64,000 bases of DNA from Petrotoga mobilis SJ95 (GCF_000018605.1 NC_010003.1:1836501-1900500); one strand, 5' to 3'; shown: positions 34,104 to 42,636, counted from the stretch's first letter. Program-made: numbers and translations. Notes: a model not told the origin generated them from the sequence alone.

Positions 34104-35270
34104 TTGAAAGATAGAATTTATAAGATAGTTATAAAGGTTGGTAGTAGTTCAATAGCCGATGAGAATGGAATAAATGTTGGTAAGATGAATAAAATCGTCG
34201 AGCAAGTGACTGAATTAAAGTTTAAAAGAAAAAAAGATATAATTATTGTTTCATCAGGAGCTATTGCCGCTGGCAAAAGTGAGTTAGGTTACCGTTATAA
34301 ACCTTATTCTGTTTCTGAAAAGCAGGCTTGTGCAGCAGTTGGTCAAGGTGTGTTGATCTCTAAATATCGTGATCTTTTTGCAGTTAAAAATATTAAAGTG
34401 GCTCAAATACTTTTAACGGCTGACGATTTTTCTAATCGTCAGCGTTATTTAAATGCATACAATACGATGAATGCACTTTTAGAAAATGATGTAGTACCTA
34501 TTGTAAATGAAAACGATACAGTAACGACAGATGAAATTAAATTAGGCGATAATGATGTTTTGTCTGCTCAAGTTGCAAGCTTGTTGGAAGCAGACTTATT
34601 GATCATTCTCTCGGATATTCCAGGATTATTAAAAAATTTAGGGAACCCGAAATCGCTGATTAATATTGTTGAAGAAGTTACCCCCGAGCTTGAAAATCTT
34701 GCCAACGGAAAGAGTGGCAAACTTGGTACTGGAGGAATGAGTTCAAAATTAAAAGCAGCAAAGATTTCCAATGCTTCAGGAATACCTTTAACAATTCTCC
34801 CATCTTACGAAGAGGGTATCATCACAAAAGCTGTTGATAATATTGAAAATACGAAGTTCAACATTGGTACAACCTTTTTACCTAAAGATAAAAAGATGAG
34901 CAAAAGGAAAAGGTGGATTCAGTTCAGCTTAAAGCCAAAAGGAGAATTGATTGTGGATAATGGAGCTCGCGAGGCACTTTTAAAAGGAAAAAGTTTGTTA
35001 GCGGTAGGAATTGTAAGTTTAACAGGAAATTTTTCCATCGGAGATCTGGTGATAGTCTCCAATAAAAAAGGAGAAAATATCGGAAGGGGTTTGGTAAACT
35101 ATTCATCAAAGGAATTGAAAGAAATAATTGGTAAGAAAACCAATGAAATTCTTACGTTCAAAGACAACGTTGGTCCTGAAGAAGTAATACACAGGGATAA
35201 TTTAGTTATAATGGAGGCAACGGAGGGATTTGAACCCTCGAATAACGGTTTTGCAGACCGCCGCCTTTGA
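34104..35270 (+). CDS. proB: Glutamate 5-kinase
   Basis: A 388-aa kinase for the first step of proline synthesis. TTG 34104 gives KDRIYKIVIKVGSSSIAD directly behind GGTTGGTGA. Amino-acid-kinase domain motifs: SSGAIAAGKSELGY, NENDTVTTDEIKLGDND, GTGGMSSKLKAAK; a PUA domain follows from about residue 275 (RWIQFSLKPKGELIVDNGA). The family normally stops near EEVIHRDNLVI. Here the frame continues for about 20 codons through the antisense strand of tRNA-Cys before TGA, giving an artificial-looking tail. Probably draws glutamate from the preceding three-enzyme route. Confidence 0.92.
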   Translation: MKDRIYKIVIKVGSSSIADENGINVGKMNKIVEQVTELKFKRKKDIIIVSSGAIAAGKSELGYRYKPYSVSEKQACAAVGQGVLISKYRDLFAVKNIKVAQILLTADDFSNRQRYLNAYNTMNALLENDVVPIVNENDTVTTDEIKLGDNDVLSAQVASLLEADLLIILSDIPGLLKNLGNPKSLINIVEEVTPELENLANGKSGKLGTGGMSSKLKAAKISNASGIPLTILPSYEEGIITKAVDNIENTKFNIGTTFLPKDKKMSKRKRWIQFSLKPKGELIVDNGAREALLKGKSLLAVGIVSLTGNFSIGDLVIVSNKKGENIGRGLVNYSSKELKEIIGKKTNEILTFKDNVGPEEVIHRDNLVIMEATEGFEPSNNGFADRRL

Positions 35271-35288
35271 CCCCTTGGCTACGTTGCC
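35212..35288 (-). tRNA. tRNA-Cys (anticodon GCA)
   Basis: Cloverleaf on the minus strand: acceptor GGCAACG/CGTTGCC, anticodon loop CTGCAAA with stem GCGGT/ACCGT, T arm GAGGG-TTCAAAT-CCCTC, discriminator T and encoded CCA. Its 3' 59 bases lie under the end of proB on the other strand. It is the second gene of an Asp-Cys pair. Confidence 0.95.
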
Positions 35289-35292
35289 AAAT

Positions 35293-35369
35293 TGGCGGGG
35301 ACGACGGGACTCGAACCCGCGGCCACCGGTGTGACAGACCGGCATGATAACCAACTTCACCACGTCCCC
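35293..35369 (-). tRNA. tRNA-Asp (anticodon GTC)
   Basis: Cloverleaf on the minus strand: acceptor GGGGACG/CGTCCCC, anticodon loop CTGTCAC with stem GCCGGT/ACCGGT-type pairing, T arm GCGGG-TTCGAGT-CCCGT, discriminator G and encoded CCA. Four bases separate it from tRNA-Cys, so the two are one transcript. Confidence 0.95.
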
Positions 35370-35384
35370 TTCAACTTCAAGTGT

Positions 35385-35413
35385 ATTTTATCATATAATT
35401 CTTATTTTGTCTA
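35385..35413 (-). promoter_or_regulatory. Promoter for the tRNA-Asp/tRNA-Cys pair
   Basis: On the minus strand: TAGACA (35413-35408), 17-bp spacer, TAAAAT (35390-35385), ending 15 bp before the tRNA-Asp 5' end. It sits just after the trigger-factor stop codon. Confidence 0.6.
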
Positions 35414-35420
35414 GTCTATT

Positions 35421-36749
35421 CTATTCTTCGCTTGCTTCATCATCAGTGATGACTTCTTCTTTTTGTTCTTCGTTTGGGGTTACATTTTCACCTTCAAACT
35501 CTTCTTTTGATATTTCAACTATTTGTACTTTCTCTTTGATGAATTGGGCAACTTTTTCTCTTAATTTGTTCCACAGGATTTCATTTGATAGTTCGGGATT
35601 TGAGCTTATTATTTCCTGAGCGCGAGAGAAAGGTAAACCATACATAGTTGAGAAGTTCTTAATTTCTTGAGATAACTCCTCATTTCCTACTTTTATGTTG
35701 TTTTCTAAAGATATTTTTTCGATGACAACCATCTCTTTAATCCAATTTAAAGCACTCTTTTTGATTTCTTCTCTCAATTTATTTTCATCATTTTCAAATT
35801 TTTTTAAGTTTTCTTCGTATTTATCCTTGCTTTTTAGGTCGTTTATTGTCGAGTCAATATAATAATTTATGCTTTCTTCAGATATATCAATATCAACATA
35901 ATTGGGTAACTCAGATAAGATATAGTTAATCACAAATTCATCCTGCCAATTTTTAACAGCTTCTTCTCCTTCTTTTTTCAGCATCTCTTTCAGGTCGTTC
36001 AATGTTTCTACTTCAATATTCAACTCTTTGGCGAAATTATCGTTCAATTCTGGAAGTCTTCTTGTATAAGCTTGTGCGATTCGCACTTTTTGAACCAATT
36101 TTTTGCCCTGGTCTTCTTTTTCTAATTCAAATTCGTTCCCGGATTTTTTCCCGAGAAGGTTTTTAACCAGCTCTCTTTCGTCATTTTCTCTTACTACTAT
36201 TTCTTCTTCTTCATTGGACTTGATTATTTCACCGTTTTCGTCTACTAAATCATAATTAATTCTTACATAATCTCCATATTGTATTGGTTCTTCTTTTGGA
36301 TCTAATATTGCGTTGCTCTCCAGTAAATCATTCAATCTTCTTTGAACAAAGTCTTCAACCACTTCTTTAGATTCAGGGATTTTAACCGTTATATTTTCAA
36401 ATTCTGTTTTTGTAATTTCAGGATAGGTGTGAAGTAAAACTTCAAATTCTATGTGTTCCTCATCTTGAGCTTTTGATTCAACAATAATTGGGAAGAGTAA
36501 ATTTTCTTCTTCTCTGATTTTGTGATCTAGCTCATGTTCGGCTTCTTCTAACAACATATTATTGAAATCGGGACCTAAACGCAACTTAATAACCTGTTTG
36601 GGGACTTTACCCTTTCTAAATCCTTCAAAGGTGTAATGCTGGTTAATTTCTCGAACGATTTGATCTTCTATTTTTTCAATTTCATCTTTAGAAAATTTGA
36701 TAAGGTATTTCTTAACATTTTTGTCTTGACTAAGTAAAGTTTTTTCCAT
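35421..36749 (-). CDS. tig: Trigger factor (ribosome-associated chaperone)
   Basis: A 442-aa protein. ATG 36749 is chosen because AGGAGGAAGAATC precedes it; the in-frame ATG 18 codons earlier has no such site. The ribosome-docking loop is FEGFRKGKVPKQVIK (the GFRxGxxP signature). The middle FKBP-like domain (about 150-235) keeps YGDYVRINYDLVDENGE and GKKSGNEFELE but lacks the usual GxxIPGFE core, so peptidyl-prolyl isomerase activity is doubtful. The rest is the helical arm-and-body region; the acidic tail ends DDEASEE. Confidence 0.92.
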   Translation of the reverse strand: MEKTLLSQDKNVKKYLIKFSKDEIEKIEDQIVREINQHYTFEGFRKGKVPKQVIKLRLGPDFNNMLLEEAEHELDHKIREEENLLFPIIVESKAQDEEHIEFEVLLHTYPEITKTEFENITVKIPESKEVVEDFVQRRLNDLLESNAILDPKEEPIQYGDYVRINYDLVDENGEIIKSNEEEEIVVRENDERELVKNLLGKKSGNEFELEKEDQGKKLVQKVRIAQAYTRRLPELNDNFAKELNIEVETLNDLKEMLKKEGEEAVKNWQDEFVINYILSELPNYVDIDISEESINYYIDSTINDLKSKDKYEENLKKFENDENKLREEIKKSALNWIKEMVVIEKISLENNIKVGNEELSQEIKNFSTMYGLPFSRAQEIISSNPELSNEILWNKLREKVAQFIKEKVQIVEISKEEFEGENVTPNEEQKEEVITDDEASEE

Positions 36750-36898
36750 GATTCTTCCTCCTAATTTTGAGAAGTTTTCATCAAAGTTCAAAGTATTATA
36801 CAATGAAAGAGAGGGAATTTGGTTAATTAAACGTCAATTTTTGTTTTTATAGTGTAAACATTTTTCATAACTCAACTTTTTATTTGTATAATATTTTT

Positions 36899-36928
36899 TT
36901 GGAAATTCTAATTTATTTGTGATACAAT
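36899..36928 (+). promoter_or_regulatory. Promoter for the WecG/TagA-type glycosyltransferase
   Basis: TTGGAA (36899-36904), 18-bp spacer, TACAAT (36923-36928) with an extended TG at 36920-36921. It is 36 bp before the TTG start at 36964. Confidence 0.5.
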
Positions 36929-36963
36929 ATTTCGACTCGAAATAGTATTTAGAGGTGAAAGTA

Positions 36964-37680
36964 TTGATTGGACAGTTCCTTTTGAAAGATATTCCAATGA
37001 TTTATGGCAGTCAAAATGATATTTATTCTTTTATCGAAGAACAAATAGGAAAAGAGAAGCTTTGGATAGTTACTTTAAATGCGTTGATGTATATGGAATA
37101 TTTAAAAGGTAACGATTATTCTAAAGCCATTAGTAAAGCATCTTTTTCTATTCCCGATGGAGTGGGGATTGTCAAATTACTCAAAAAGAAAGGAATTGAG
37201 ACGGAAAGGTGTCCCGGTATAGATACAATGAAGTATTTGTTAGAATTGTCTCAAATAAGTAATTATAGAATATTTTTACTGGGATCACAAGAGGATGTGG
37301 TTAAACAAGCATCTCAAGTAATTGAGAAAGAATTCAAGGTAAATATAGTTGGTTATCACCATGGATATTTTGATGCAAATGCTGAAGGAGAGGTAGTTCG
37401 AAAAATTAACGATAGTAAAGCGGATCTTCTTTTTGTAGGGATGGGAATTCCAAAACAGGAATCCTTTATTTTTCGAAACTATGAAACGTTACAAGCTAAG
37501 CTTATGATGGGGGTTGGTGGTAGCTTTGACGTATTTGCTGGAATAACAAAAAGGGCTCCTCTTTTCTTTCAAAAACTTGGATTAGAATGGTTGTATAGAA
37601 TGTTTGAAGAGCCCCACCGATTCAAAAAATTACCCGATTTATTTAAATTTTATATGAATTTGTATAGAAATAAAGATTAA
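36964..37680 (+). CDS. WecG/TagA/CpsF family glycosyltransferase (GT26)
   Basis: A 238-aa enzyme. TTG 36964 is preferred over GTG 36955 because AGAGGTGA would otherwise overlap the start. Family blocks: WIVTLNALMYMEYLK, SIPDGVGIVKLLKKKG, RCPGIDTMKYLL, IFLLGSQEDVVKQA, LLFVGMGIPKQESFI and GGSFDVFAGITKRAPLF, ending in the typical LEWLYRMFEEPHRFKKL. These enzymes add N-acetylmannosamine-type sugars to a lipid-linked carrier in wall or capsule polymer synthesis. Its stop directly abuts the stop of the convergent gene. Confidence 0.9.
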   Translation: MIGQFLLKDIPMIYGSQNDIYSFIEEQIGKEKLWIVTLNALMYMEYLKGNDYSKAISKASFSIPDGVGIVKLLKKKGIETERCPGIDTMKYLLELSQISNYRIFLLGSQEDVVKQASQVIEKEFKVNIVGYHHGYFDANAEGEVVRKINDSKADLLFVGMGIPKQESFIFRNYETLQAKLMMGVGGSFDVFAGITKRAPLFFQKLGLEWLYRMFEEPHRFKKLPDLFKFYMNLYRNKD

Positions 37681-38622
37681 TTATATAAATTCAACATTTA
37701 GACGTGAAATCTCTGAGGAAATATTCAGATAACAAGTGTAAGATGCCTCTGAGAAATTATCAGAAATATAAGTTCCATCTTCTCTTTGGTACATTCGTTC
37801 AAAATTTTTGAAGTTCAAATCTCCAACATGGTTCAATACTAAAGCGACATCCCCAGGCAATTTTATGTTTATCGCTGAAACTTCAGAGTCTACATCAACT
37901 GTGGTGTTATCCTTCTGAGAAGGTATCAAGGTGATTTTAGATGCGGTAGATTTGATTCTTACTTCTCTTGTTTTAATTTGTCTTAAATCAAAAAAAGCTA
38001 CACTAACGTTCAGCTTCGCACGATAATTATAATTAATATTCTCATTTAAATATACAGTTATCTTTGCCCGTTCAGGTACTTTTACGTTGGATACTTTCAA
38101 CTTGTTCAAAATATGGACTTTAGAAGAGTCATATTCTTGTTTAAAAGAATATATATCATTATCAATTACAGCTTTTACTTTTACAGGTGTCTCTATCTTA
38201 GAAGAGTCAATAGTTACAGAGCTCCAGTCTACATCTGTTGATAAATCAAGTGTGTCACCTATAAATTTAGGAGGAAGATTTTCAGATATGATCGATTTGT
38301 TAATCTTTAAGTGGGGCTTTCTAATATGGAACAGCCCTTTAAATCCAGCAGCAATAATATAAGATGCGATCATCAATAAAACCAGTTCCCAAAAATTTAA
38401 TGAAGTGGGGAACAAATCAAATGTGTCTAGCAACAGTATTATTCCAAATATTAGACTTCCTAAAGTTCCTAAATTTCTCTTTTTGAAAAAATTTAATCCG
38501 TATCCAAGAAAAATCAATGTAAAAAAGAATTCTAACAAGTTAAAACTAACTAAGAATTCGTTGAGAATAACTGATAAAACAATTAAAATACCTAATGCGA
38601 CTAATATTATTCTTCCTAGCAT
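37681..38622 (-). CDS. LiaF/toast-rack-like membrane protein
   Basis: A 313-aa protein. The first 105 residues form four membrane segments (LGRIILVALGILIVLSVIL; LLEFFFTLIFLGYGL; LGSLIFGIILLLDTF; LVLLMIASYIIAAGF). The rest is a beta-rich domain with repeated SxIxIxxxxD-type strands (TASKITLIPSQKDNTTVDV, SEVSAINIKLPGDVALVL) as in LiaF C-terminal/toast-rack proteins. The ATG overlaps the end of the DUF4097 gene. With that protein and the DUF2089 regulator it forms a three-gene minus-strand operon, presumably sensing the envelope. Family assignment is by pattern. Confidence 0.7.
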   Translation of the reverse strand: MLGRIILVALGILIVLSVILNEFLVSFNLLEFFFTLIFLGYGLNFFKKRNLGTLGSLIFGIILLLDTFDLFPTSLNFWELVLLMIASYIIAAGFKGLFHIRKPHLKINKSIISENLPPKFIGDTLDLSTDVDWSSVTIDSSKIETPVKVKAVIDNDIYSFKQEYDSSKVHILNKLKVSNVKVPERAKITVYLNENINYNYRAKLNVSVAFFDLRQIKTREVRIKSTASKITLIPSQKDNTTVDVDSEVSAINIKLPGDVALVLNHVGDLNFKNFERMYQREDGTYISDNFSEASYTCYLNISSEISRLNVEFI

Positions 38623-38624
38623 TA

Positions 38625-39734
38625 TTACTCCCCCCTGTCCTTTAAAAATTTATCTGCAAGTTCTTCAGAGTAACCCAACTCTTTTAAAAGTTCTATTGCA
38701 AATGAACGTGATATTTTTCTCTCTTTTAATAAGGACAAAATCTTTTTTTCTTCAATAGTTAAGAATTCATCGTCTTGCGAAACATCTTCACCTTTTTCTT
38801 CTTCCTGCCAATCTATGCTTTTCCCCTGAATTTCTACTCCTCTAATACTAATATCTCCTGTCAGCACATTAATTTTTAAAACTCTTTTCTTTGGCATAGT
38901 AGAAGAATCATTATTTTGAACTAAATCGACGTTTGATCTTATAGATGATGAAAATCTGTGTATTGGAGCTTCTAAATAAATTTTCTCTTTTCCTTGAACT
39001 ATTAGATCTATGTCACCGGAAGCAGTGTTTACGGTACAGTAAAAATCTTTATCTAGGGAATCTACGGAGATATCACCGCTCGCTGATTTAAAATTTGCTA
39101 CTTTCACGATTGAATTTTTTATTGAGACATCACCGGAAGCCATACTTAACTTAAGATTTTCAATTTTAGAGTTTTGAATTAGAACATCGCCACTAGCCAT
39201 GCTAAAATCACCATATGATATGTTTAGGTTGTGAATTTCAAAATCTCCCGAAGCTCCTTTTAAAATTAATTCATCCATCTCACTGTTACTTAAGTCGATA
39301 CTTACATCCCCAGACCCGGTATCCACCCTTAAAGATTTCAAAGTTTTAGTTTGATTAGATCCTCTAATATCCACATCTCCTGATCGAGTTTTGATCGTTA
39401 AATTGTATAAGTTGGTAGAATCCAAGTCTGTTTCTATATCAGCTGAAGATAAGTCTAACGATATATTGTTAACTTGATCTCCTATGTACAAATTAATAGG
39501 TACTTCATGGAACATTCTAGAGAAAGAAAAGAACTTTGATAAGAAATCACCTTTTTCATAATCTATATCGATTGATACACTTGTACGATCTGATCCCCAG
39601 CTAGTTTCTACGTTGATGTCTTGATCTGCGTATTCGAGATATGTTGTTTCACCGTGGCAAATTTTTATTCTTCCATGAAAGTTTCGTGCCTTTATTTTTA
39701 TCACTTTTACAACATTCAAATCAATCTTTTGCAT
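38625..39734 (-). CDS. DUF4097-type beta-strand repeat protein with C-terminal helical domain
   Basis: A 369-aa protein with no signal peptide or membrane segment. From about residue 95 to 250 it repeats a SxSGDVxI unit many times (TRSGDVDIRG, TGSGDVSIDL, GASGDFEIHN, MASGDVLIQN, MASGDVSIKN, SASGDISVDS, TASGDIDLIV), forming a beta-solenoid as in DUF4097. The last 45 residues (LTIEEKKILSLLKERKISR...) look like a SHOCT/UBA-type helical tail. AAAGGAGTGA precedes the ATG. Middle gene of the operon. Function unknown; relatives accompany envelope-stress regulators. Confidence 0.75.
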   Translation of the reverse strand: MQKIDLNVVKVIKIKARNFHGRIKICHGETTYLEYADQDINVETSWGSDRTSVSIDIDYEKGDFLSKFFSFSRMFHEVPINLYIGDQVNNISLDLSSADIETDLDSTNLYNLTIKTRSGDVDIRGSNQTKTLKSLRVDTGSGDVSIDLSNSEMDELILKGASGDFEIHNLNISYGDFSMASGDVLIQNSKIENLKLSMASGDVSIKNSIVKVANFKSASGDISVDSLDKDFYCTVNTASGDIDLIVQGKEKIYLEAPIHRFSSSIRSNVDLVQNNDSSTMPKKRVLKINVLTGDISIRGVEIQGKSIDWQEEEKGEDVSQDDEFLTIEEKKILSLLKERKISRSFAIELLKELGYSEELADKFLKDRGE

Positions 39735-39750
39735 TAAAAATCACTCCTTT

Positions 39751-40125
39751 TTATTTTTTGTACTTTTTTAATAATTCTTTTGCTTCTTCAGGGGTAATTT
39801 CTCCTTTTTCAATTTTTTCAAGAATTTCAAGTGTTTTTTCTCTACTTTCAATGTTTTCAGACTCGTATCCCATCGCTGTGGCGACTTCTTCTAATCTTGC
39901 TTTTGCCGTAGGATAAGAGATTCCAAGCTCTTTTTGTAATTCCGATAAATTTCCTCTAACCTTGATAAAAATCTTCAAAAAATTTAATTGTTGGTTTGTT
40001 AATTGAGCAAATTCCTCTAATTCAAAGTTACCAGTTATTTCAGTTCCACATTCTTCACATCGATATTTTACGATATTTAACTTCCCTCCACAAACAGGGC
40101 ATTTGGATAAGCGGTATTTAGGCAT
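39751..40125 (-). CDS. DUF2089-family regulator: zinc ribbon plus helix-turn-helix
   Basis: A 124-aa protein. Zinc ribbon CPVCGG...CEECG (residues 9-28), then an HTH region (LSELQKELGISYPTAKARLEEV, about 60-85), then a short helical tail EKGEITPEEAKELLKKYKK like that of the DUF4097 neighbour. It is the first gene of the operon behind a perfect-consensus promoter and AGGAGGT, and probably regulates its own operon. Known family members are uncharacterised DNA-binding proteins. Confidence 0.8.
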   Translation of the reverse strand: MPKYRLSKCPVCGGKLNIVKYRCEECGTEITGNFELEEFAQLTNQQLNFLKIFIKVRGNLSELQKELGISYPTAKARLEEVATAMGYESENIESREKTLEILEKIEKGEITPEEAKELLKKYKK

Positions 40126-40197
40126 ATTAGGACCTCCTATTATTATTTTTTATGTTTTTTATGATATTTTGATAGTCTTTCTCGTTATTTTGAAAAA

Positions 40198-40226
40198 ATT
40201 ATAACATAAAACTTTAAAATTGTCAA
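40198..40226 (-). promoter_or_regulatory. Perfect-consensus promoter of the DUF2089-DUF4097-LiaF operon
   Basis: On the minus strand: TTGACA (40226-40221), 17-bp spacer, TATAAT (40203-40198) with extended TGT before the -10. About 70 bp upstream of the ATG at 40125. Confidence 0.88.
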
Positions 40227-40313
40227 CTTTTAATAAAAAAATTTTTATTTTCTAAATAAAAAAATTAAACTTAATGGTTTCTAATATAAATTTTAAAAAA
40301 AGGGATAGGTATT

Positions 40314-40334
40314 TGATATAATCGATGATATAAT
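40314..40334 (+). promoter_or_regulatory. Two tandem extended -10 elements
   Basis: TGATATAAT occurs twice, with TATAAT at 40317-40322 and 40329-40334, exactly 12 bp apart. Neither has a recognisable -35. They precede the GH13 gene, with an AT-rich divergent region to the left. Confidence 0.45.
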
Positions 40335-40389
40335 ACTTATTAGAATAATCGGGATGCAAAGAAAAATTTCACTTCGAGGAGGTCCAATC

Positions 40390-41670
40390 GTGGCAATAGA
40401 TTCACCAAGTTGGTTAAAAAGTTCTATAATTTATGAAGTTTTTGTTAGAAATTATGGAAATGCTGGAACCTTCAACGATATATATAACGATATTGAACGT
40501 ATTAAGGCTTTGGGAGCAGATATACTTTGGTTTATGCCTTTTTATCCCATCGGAAAAGTTGGTAGAAAAGGTACACATGGGAGTCCCTATTCAATAAAAG
40601 ATTACGAAGAAATATCGAAAGAAATTGGTAATAAGAGGGATTTTAAAAGATTAATAGACAAAGCACATGATAACGGATTAAAAATAATGATCGATATTGT
40701 TTTCAATCACACCGCTATTGATTCGAAGCTAGCTGAAACACATCCTGAATGGTTTATGAAAGATCAAAACGGAAAATTAACTAGAAAGGTAGAAGATTGG
40801 AACGACGTTTACGATTTGGATTATGATAATTTAGATTTATGGGATTATCTAATAAATGTTTTAGATGGTTGGATTGATCTTGGTGTAGATGCTTTTAGAT
40901 GTGATGTCGCTTCGCTAGTGCCTTTAGAGTTTTGGAAAAAATCTAGAGAACTGTTGAATCAAAAAAAGGAAATTATCTGGTTGGCTGAAACACTTGACCC
41001 GAAATTTATTCATGATCTCAGAACTAAAGGGTACGATGTTCACTCGGACTCTGAGGTATATCAAGCTTTTGACCTTACATACGATTACGATGGCTTCTAT
41101 TATCTAAGGAGCTATTTTTCTGGAGAGAAAGATTTGAAGCATTTTTTTGAACATGTTTTTTTGCAGGAAACTATATTCCCAAAAAATTCTCTTAAGTTGC
41201 GTTTTTTAGAAAATCATGATAATCCTAGAATAGCATCCGTTTTAGAGGGAAAAAATAAGATTAAAAATTGGACTGTTTTATATAATCTTTTGCCAGGGGC
41301 ATCTTTAATATATGCAGGCCAAGAATTAATGATGGAAAAACTGCCTAACCTTTTTGAGAAAGATTCAATCAAATGGGACAAAGGTGATTATGAATTTTTA
41401 AGTTTTTTCAAAAAAATCATTAAATTGACTAAAGAGATTAAATCTACTTGTAATCAATTCTCTCTTTGCGAGTTATCTGAGGGTATAGTAATGATAAAAT
41501 GGAATGGAGAAGAGGAGGAATACATTACCATTTTGAATTTGGAAGATAGACACGGAAAAATACCAGTAGATTTTAATTTATATGGAACAGACCTTATAAC
41601 GAATGAAACTGTTTCAATACAAAACTACTTTGTGATCAGCAAGTTACCTATGATTATAAAAGTCAGGTAA
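40390..41670 (+). CDS. GH13 alpha-amylase family glycoside hydrolase, cytoplasmic
   Basis: A 426-aa protein from GTG 40390; an ATG 12 codons upstream (40354) is in frame, but CGAGGAGGT (40375-40383) lies between and fits the GTG. The (beta/alpha)8 barrel has all four regions: IDIVFNHTA, DAFRCDVA (nucleophile Asp), WLAETL (acid/base Glu) and ENHDNPR (transition-state Asp). No signal peptide, so it acts on internalised maltodextrin or glycogen-type substrates or another alpha-glucoside. Specificity cannot be fixed. Confidence 0.9.
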   Translation: MAIDSPSWLKSSIIYEVFVRNYGNAGTFNDIYNDIERIKALGADILWFMPFYPIGKVGRKGTHGSPYSIKDYEEISKEIGNKRDFKRLIDKAHDNGLKIMIDIVFNHTAIDSKLAETHPEWFMKDQNGKLTRKVEDWNDVYDLDYDNLDLWDYLINVLDGWIDLGVDAFRCDVASLVPLEFWKKSRELLNQKKEIIWLAETLDPKFIHDLRTKGYDVHSDSEVYQAFDLTYDYDGFYYLRSYFSGEKDLKHFFEHVFLQETIFPKNSLKLRFLENHDNPRIASVLEGKNKIKNWTVLYNLLPGASLIYAGQELMMEKLPNLFEKDSIKWDKGDYEFLSFFKKIIKLTKEIKSTCNQFSLCELSEGIVMIKWNGEEEEYITILNLEDRHGKIPVDFNLYGTDLITNETVSIQNYFVISKLPMIIKVR

Positions 41671-41721
41671 AACAGCTAATAATTCAAATAAACCTTTGAT
41701 TGATTTAATGGAGGTAGATGA

Positions 41722-42636
41722 ATGGGAATTTTTGAAAAGTTCAAAAATGGTTTAAGTAAGGCGAGAAACACCGTATTTAAAAATATCAAAACTATTTTTT
41801 CTGGTAAAGTTCTCGACGATGATGTTTTGGAAGAATTGGAAGAGATTTTAATAATGTCTGATATGGGTGTTGAAGTTTCTCATAAAATTTTGGAAGAGTT
41901 AAAAAGTAGGTATAAAAGTAATAATTCTCACAATGACCCGCTATTATTATTGAGGGATATTCTAGTGGAAAATTTACAGAAAGACGAAGTAGTTAGTGAT
42001 TTTCAACAAAAACCCTATGTAATACTCATTGTTGGAGTAAACGGTAGCGGTAAAACGACAACTGCTGCCAAATTAGCAAAGATGTATTCTAAACAAGGTA
42101 AAGAAGTTGTTTTAGCTGCTGCAGACACATTTAGGGCAGCAGCAATCGAACAACTCAAAGAGTGGGGTAATAGGTTAAATACCACCGTGATAGCTCACCA
42201 AAAAGGTTCAGATGCCGCCGCTGTTGTGTATGACGCAATAACACATGCAAAGTCAAGAGGCAAAGATGTCGTGTTAGTGGACACCGCTGGGCGTTTACAT
42301 ACAAAAAGCAATTTAATGGATGAATTGAAAAAAATAAGGCGTGTGGTTGAAAGAGAAGTCCCAGGAGCTCCGCATGAAACTCTGTTAGTTCTAGATGGAA
42401 CGACTGGTCAAAACGGGATTTCACAGGCTAAGGCTTTTAAGGAGGCTATAGACATAACGGGTATAGTTGTAACTAAATTAGATGGAACCGCCAAAGGGGG
42501 AATAGCTTTCGCTATAAACCATGAACTCAATATCCCAATAAAATTGGTGGGATTTGGAGAAAAAGAAGACGATTTACAAATTTTCGATCCGGTTTCTTAT
42601 TGCAATGCTTTATTAGGGGTTGACGAAGTAATATGA
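41722..42636 (+). CDS. ftsY: Signal recognition particle receptor FtsY
   Basis: A 304-aa SRP GTPase of the short form, lacking a long acidic A domain. N domain starts MGIFEKFKNGLSKARNTVF; G domain has G1 GVNGSGKTTTAAKLA, the AADTFRAAAIEQL box, G3 DTAGRLHTK and G4 TKLDGTAKGG. It docks SRP-ribosome complexes to the membrane. ATG after TGGAGGTAG; overlaps the next gene by 4 bp. Confidence 0.96.
   Translation: MGIFEKFKNGLSKARNTVFKNIKTIFSGKVLDDDVLEELEEILIMSDMGVEVSHKILEELKSRYKSNNSHNDPLLLLRDILVENLQKDEVVSDFQQKPYVILIVGVNGSGKTTTAAKLAKMYSKQGKEVVLAAADTFRAAAIEQLKEWGNRLNTTVIAHQKGSDAAAVVYDAITHAKSRGKDVVLVDTAGRLHTKSNLMDELKKIRRVVEREVPGAPHETLLVLDGTTGQNGISQAKAFKEAIDITGIVVTKLDGTAKGGIAFAINHELNIPIKLVGFGEKEDDLQIFDPVSYCNALLGVDEVI

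Noticed and set aside
35211-35270. The ProB C-terminal tail as a functional domain
   Set aside because: It is exactly the complement of a canonical tRNA-Cys, so its sequence is dictated by the tRNA.
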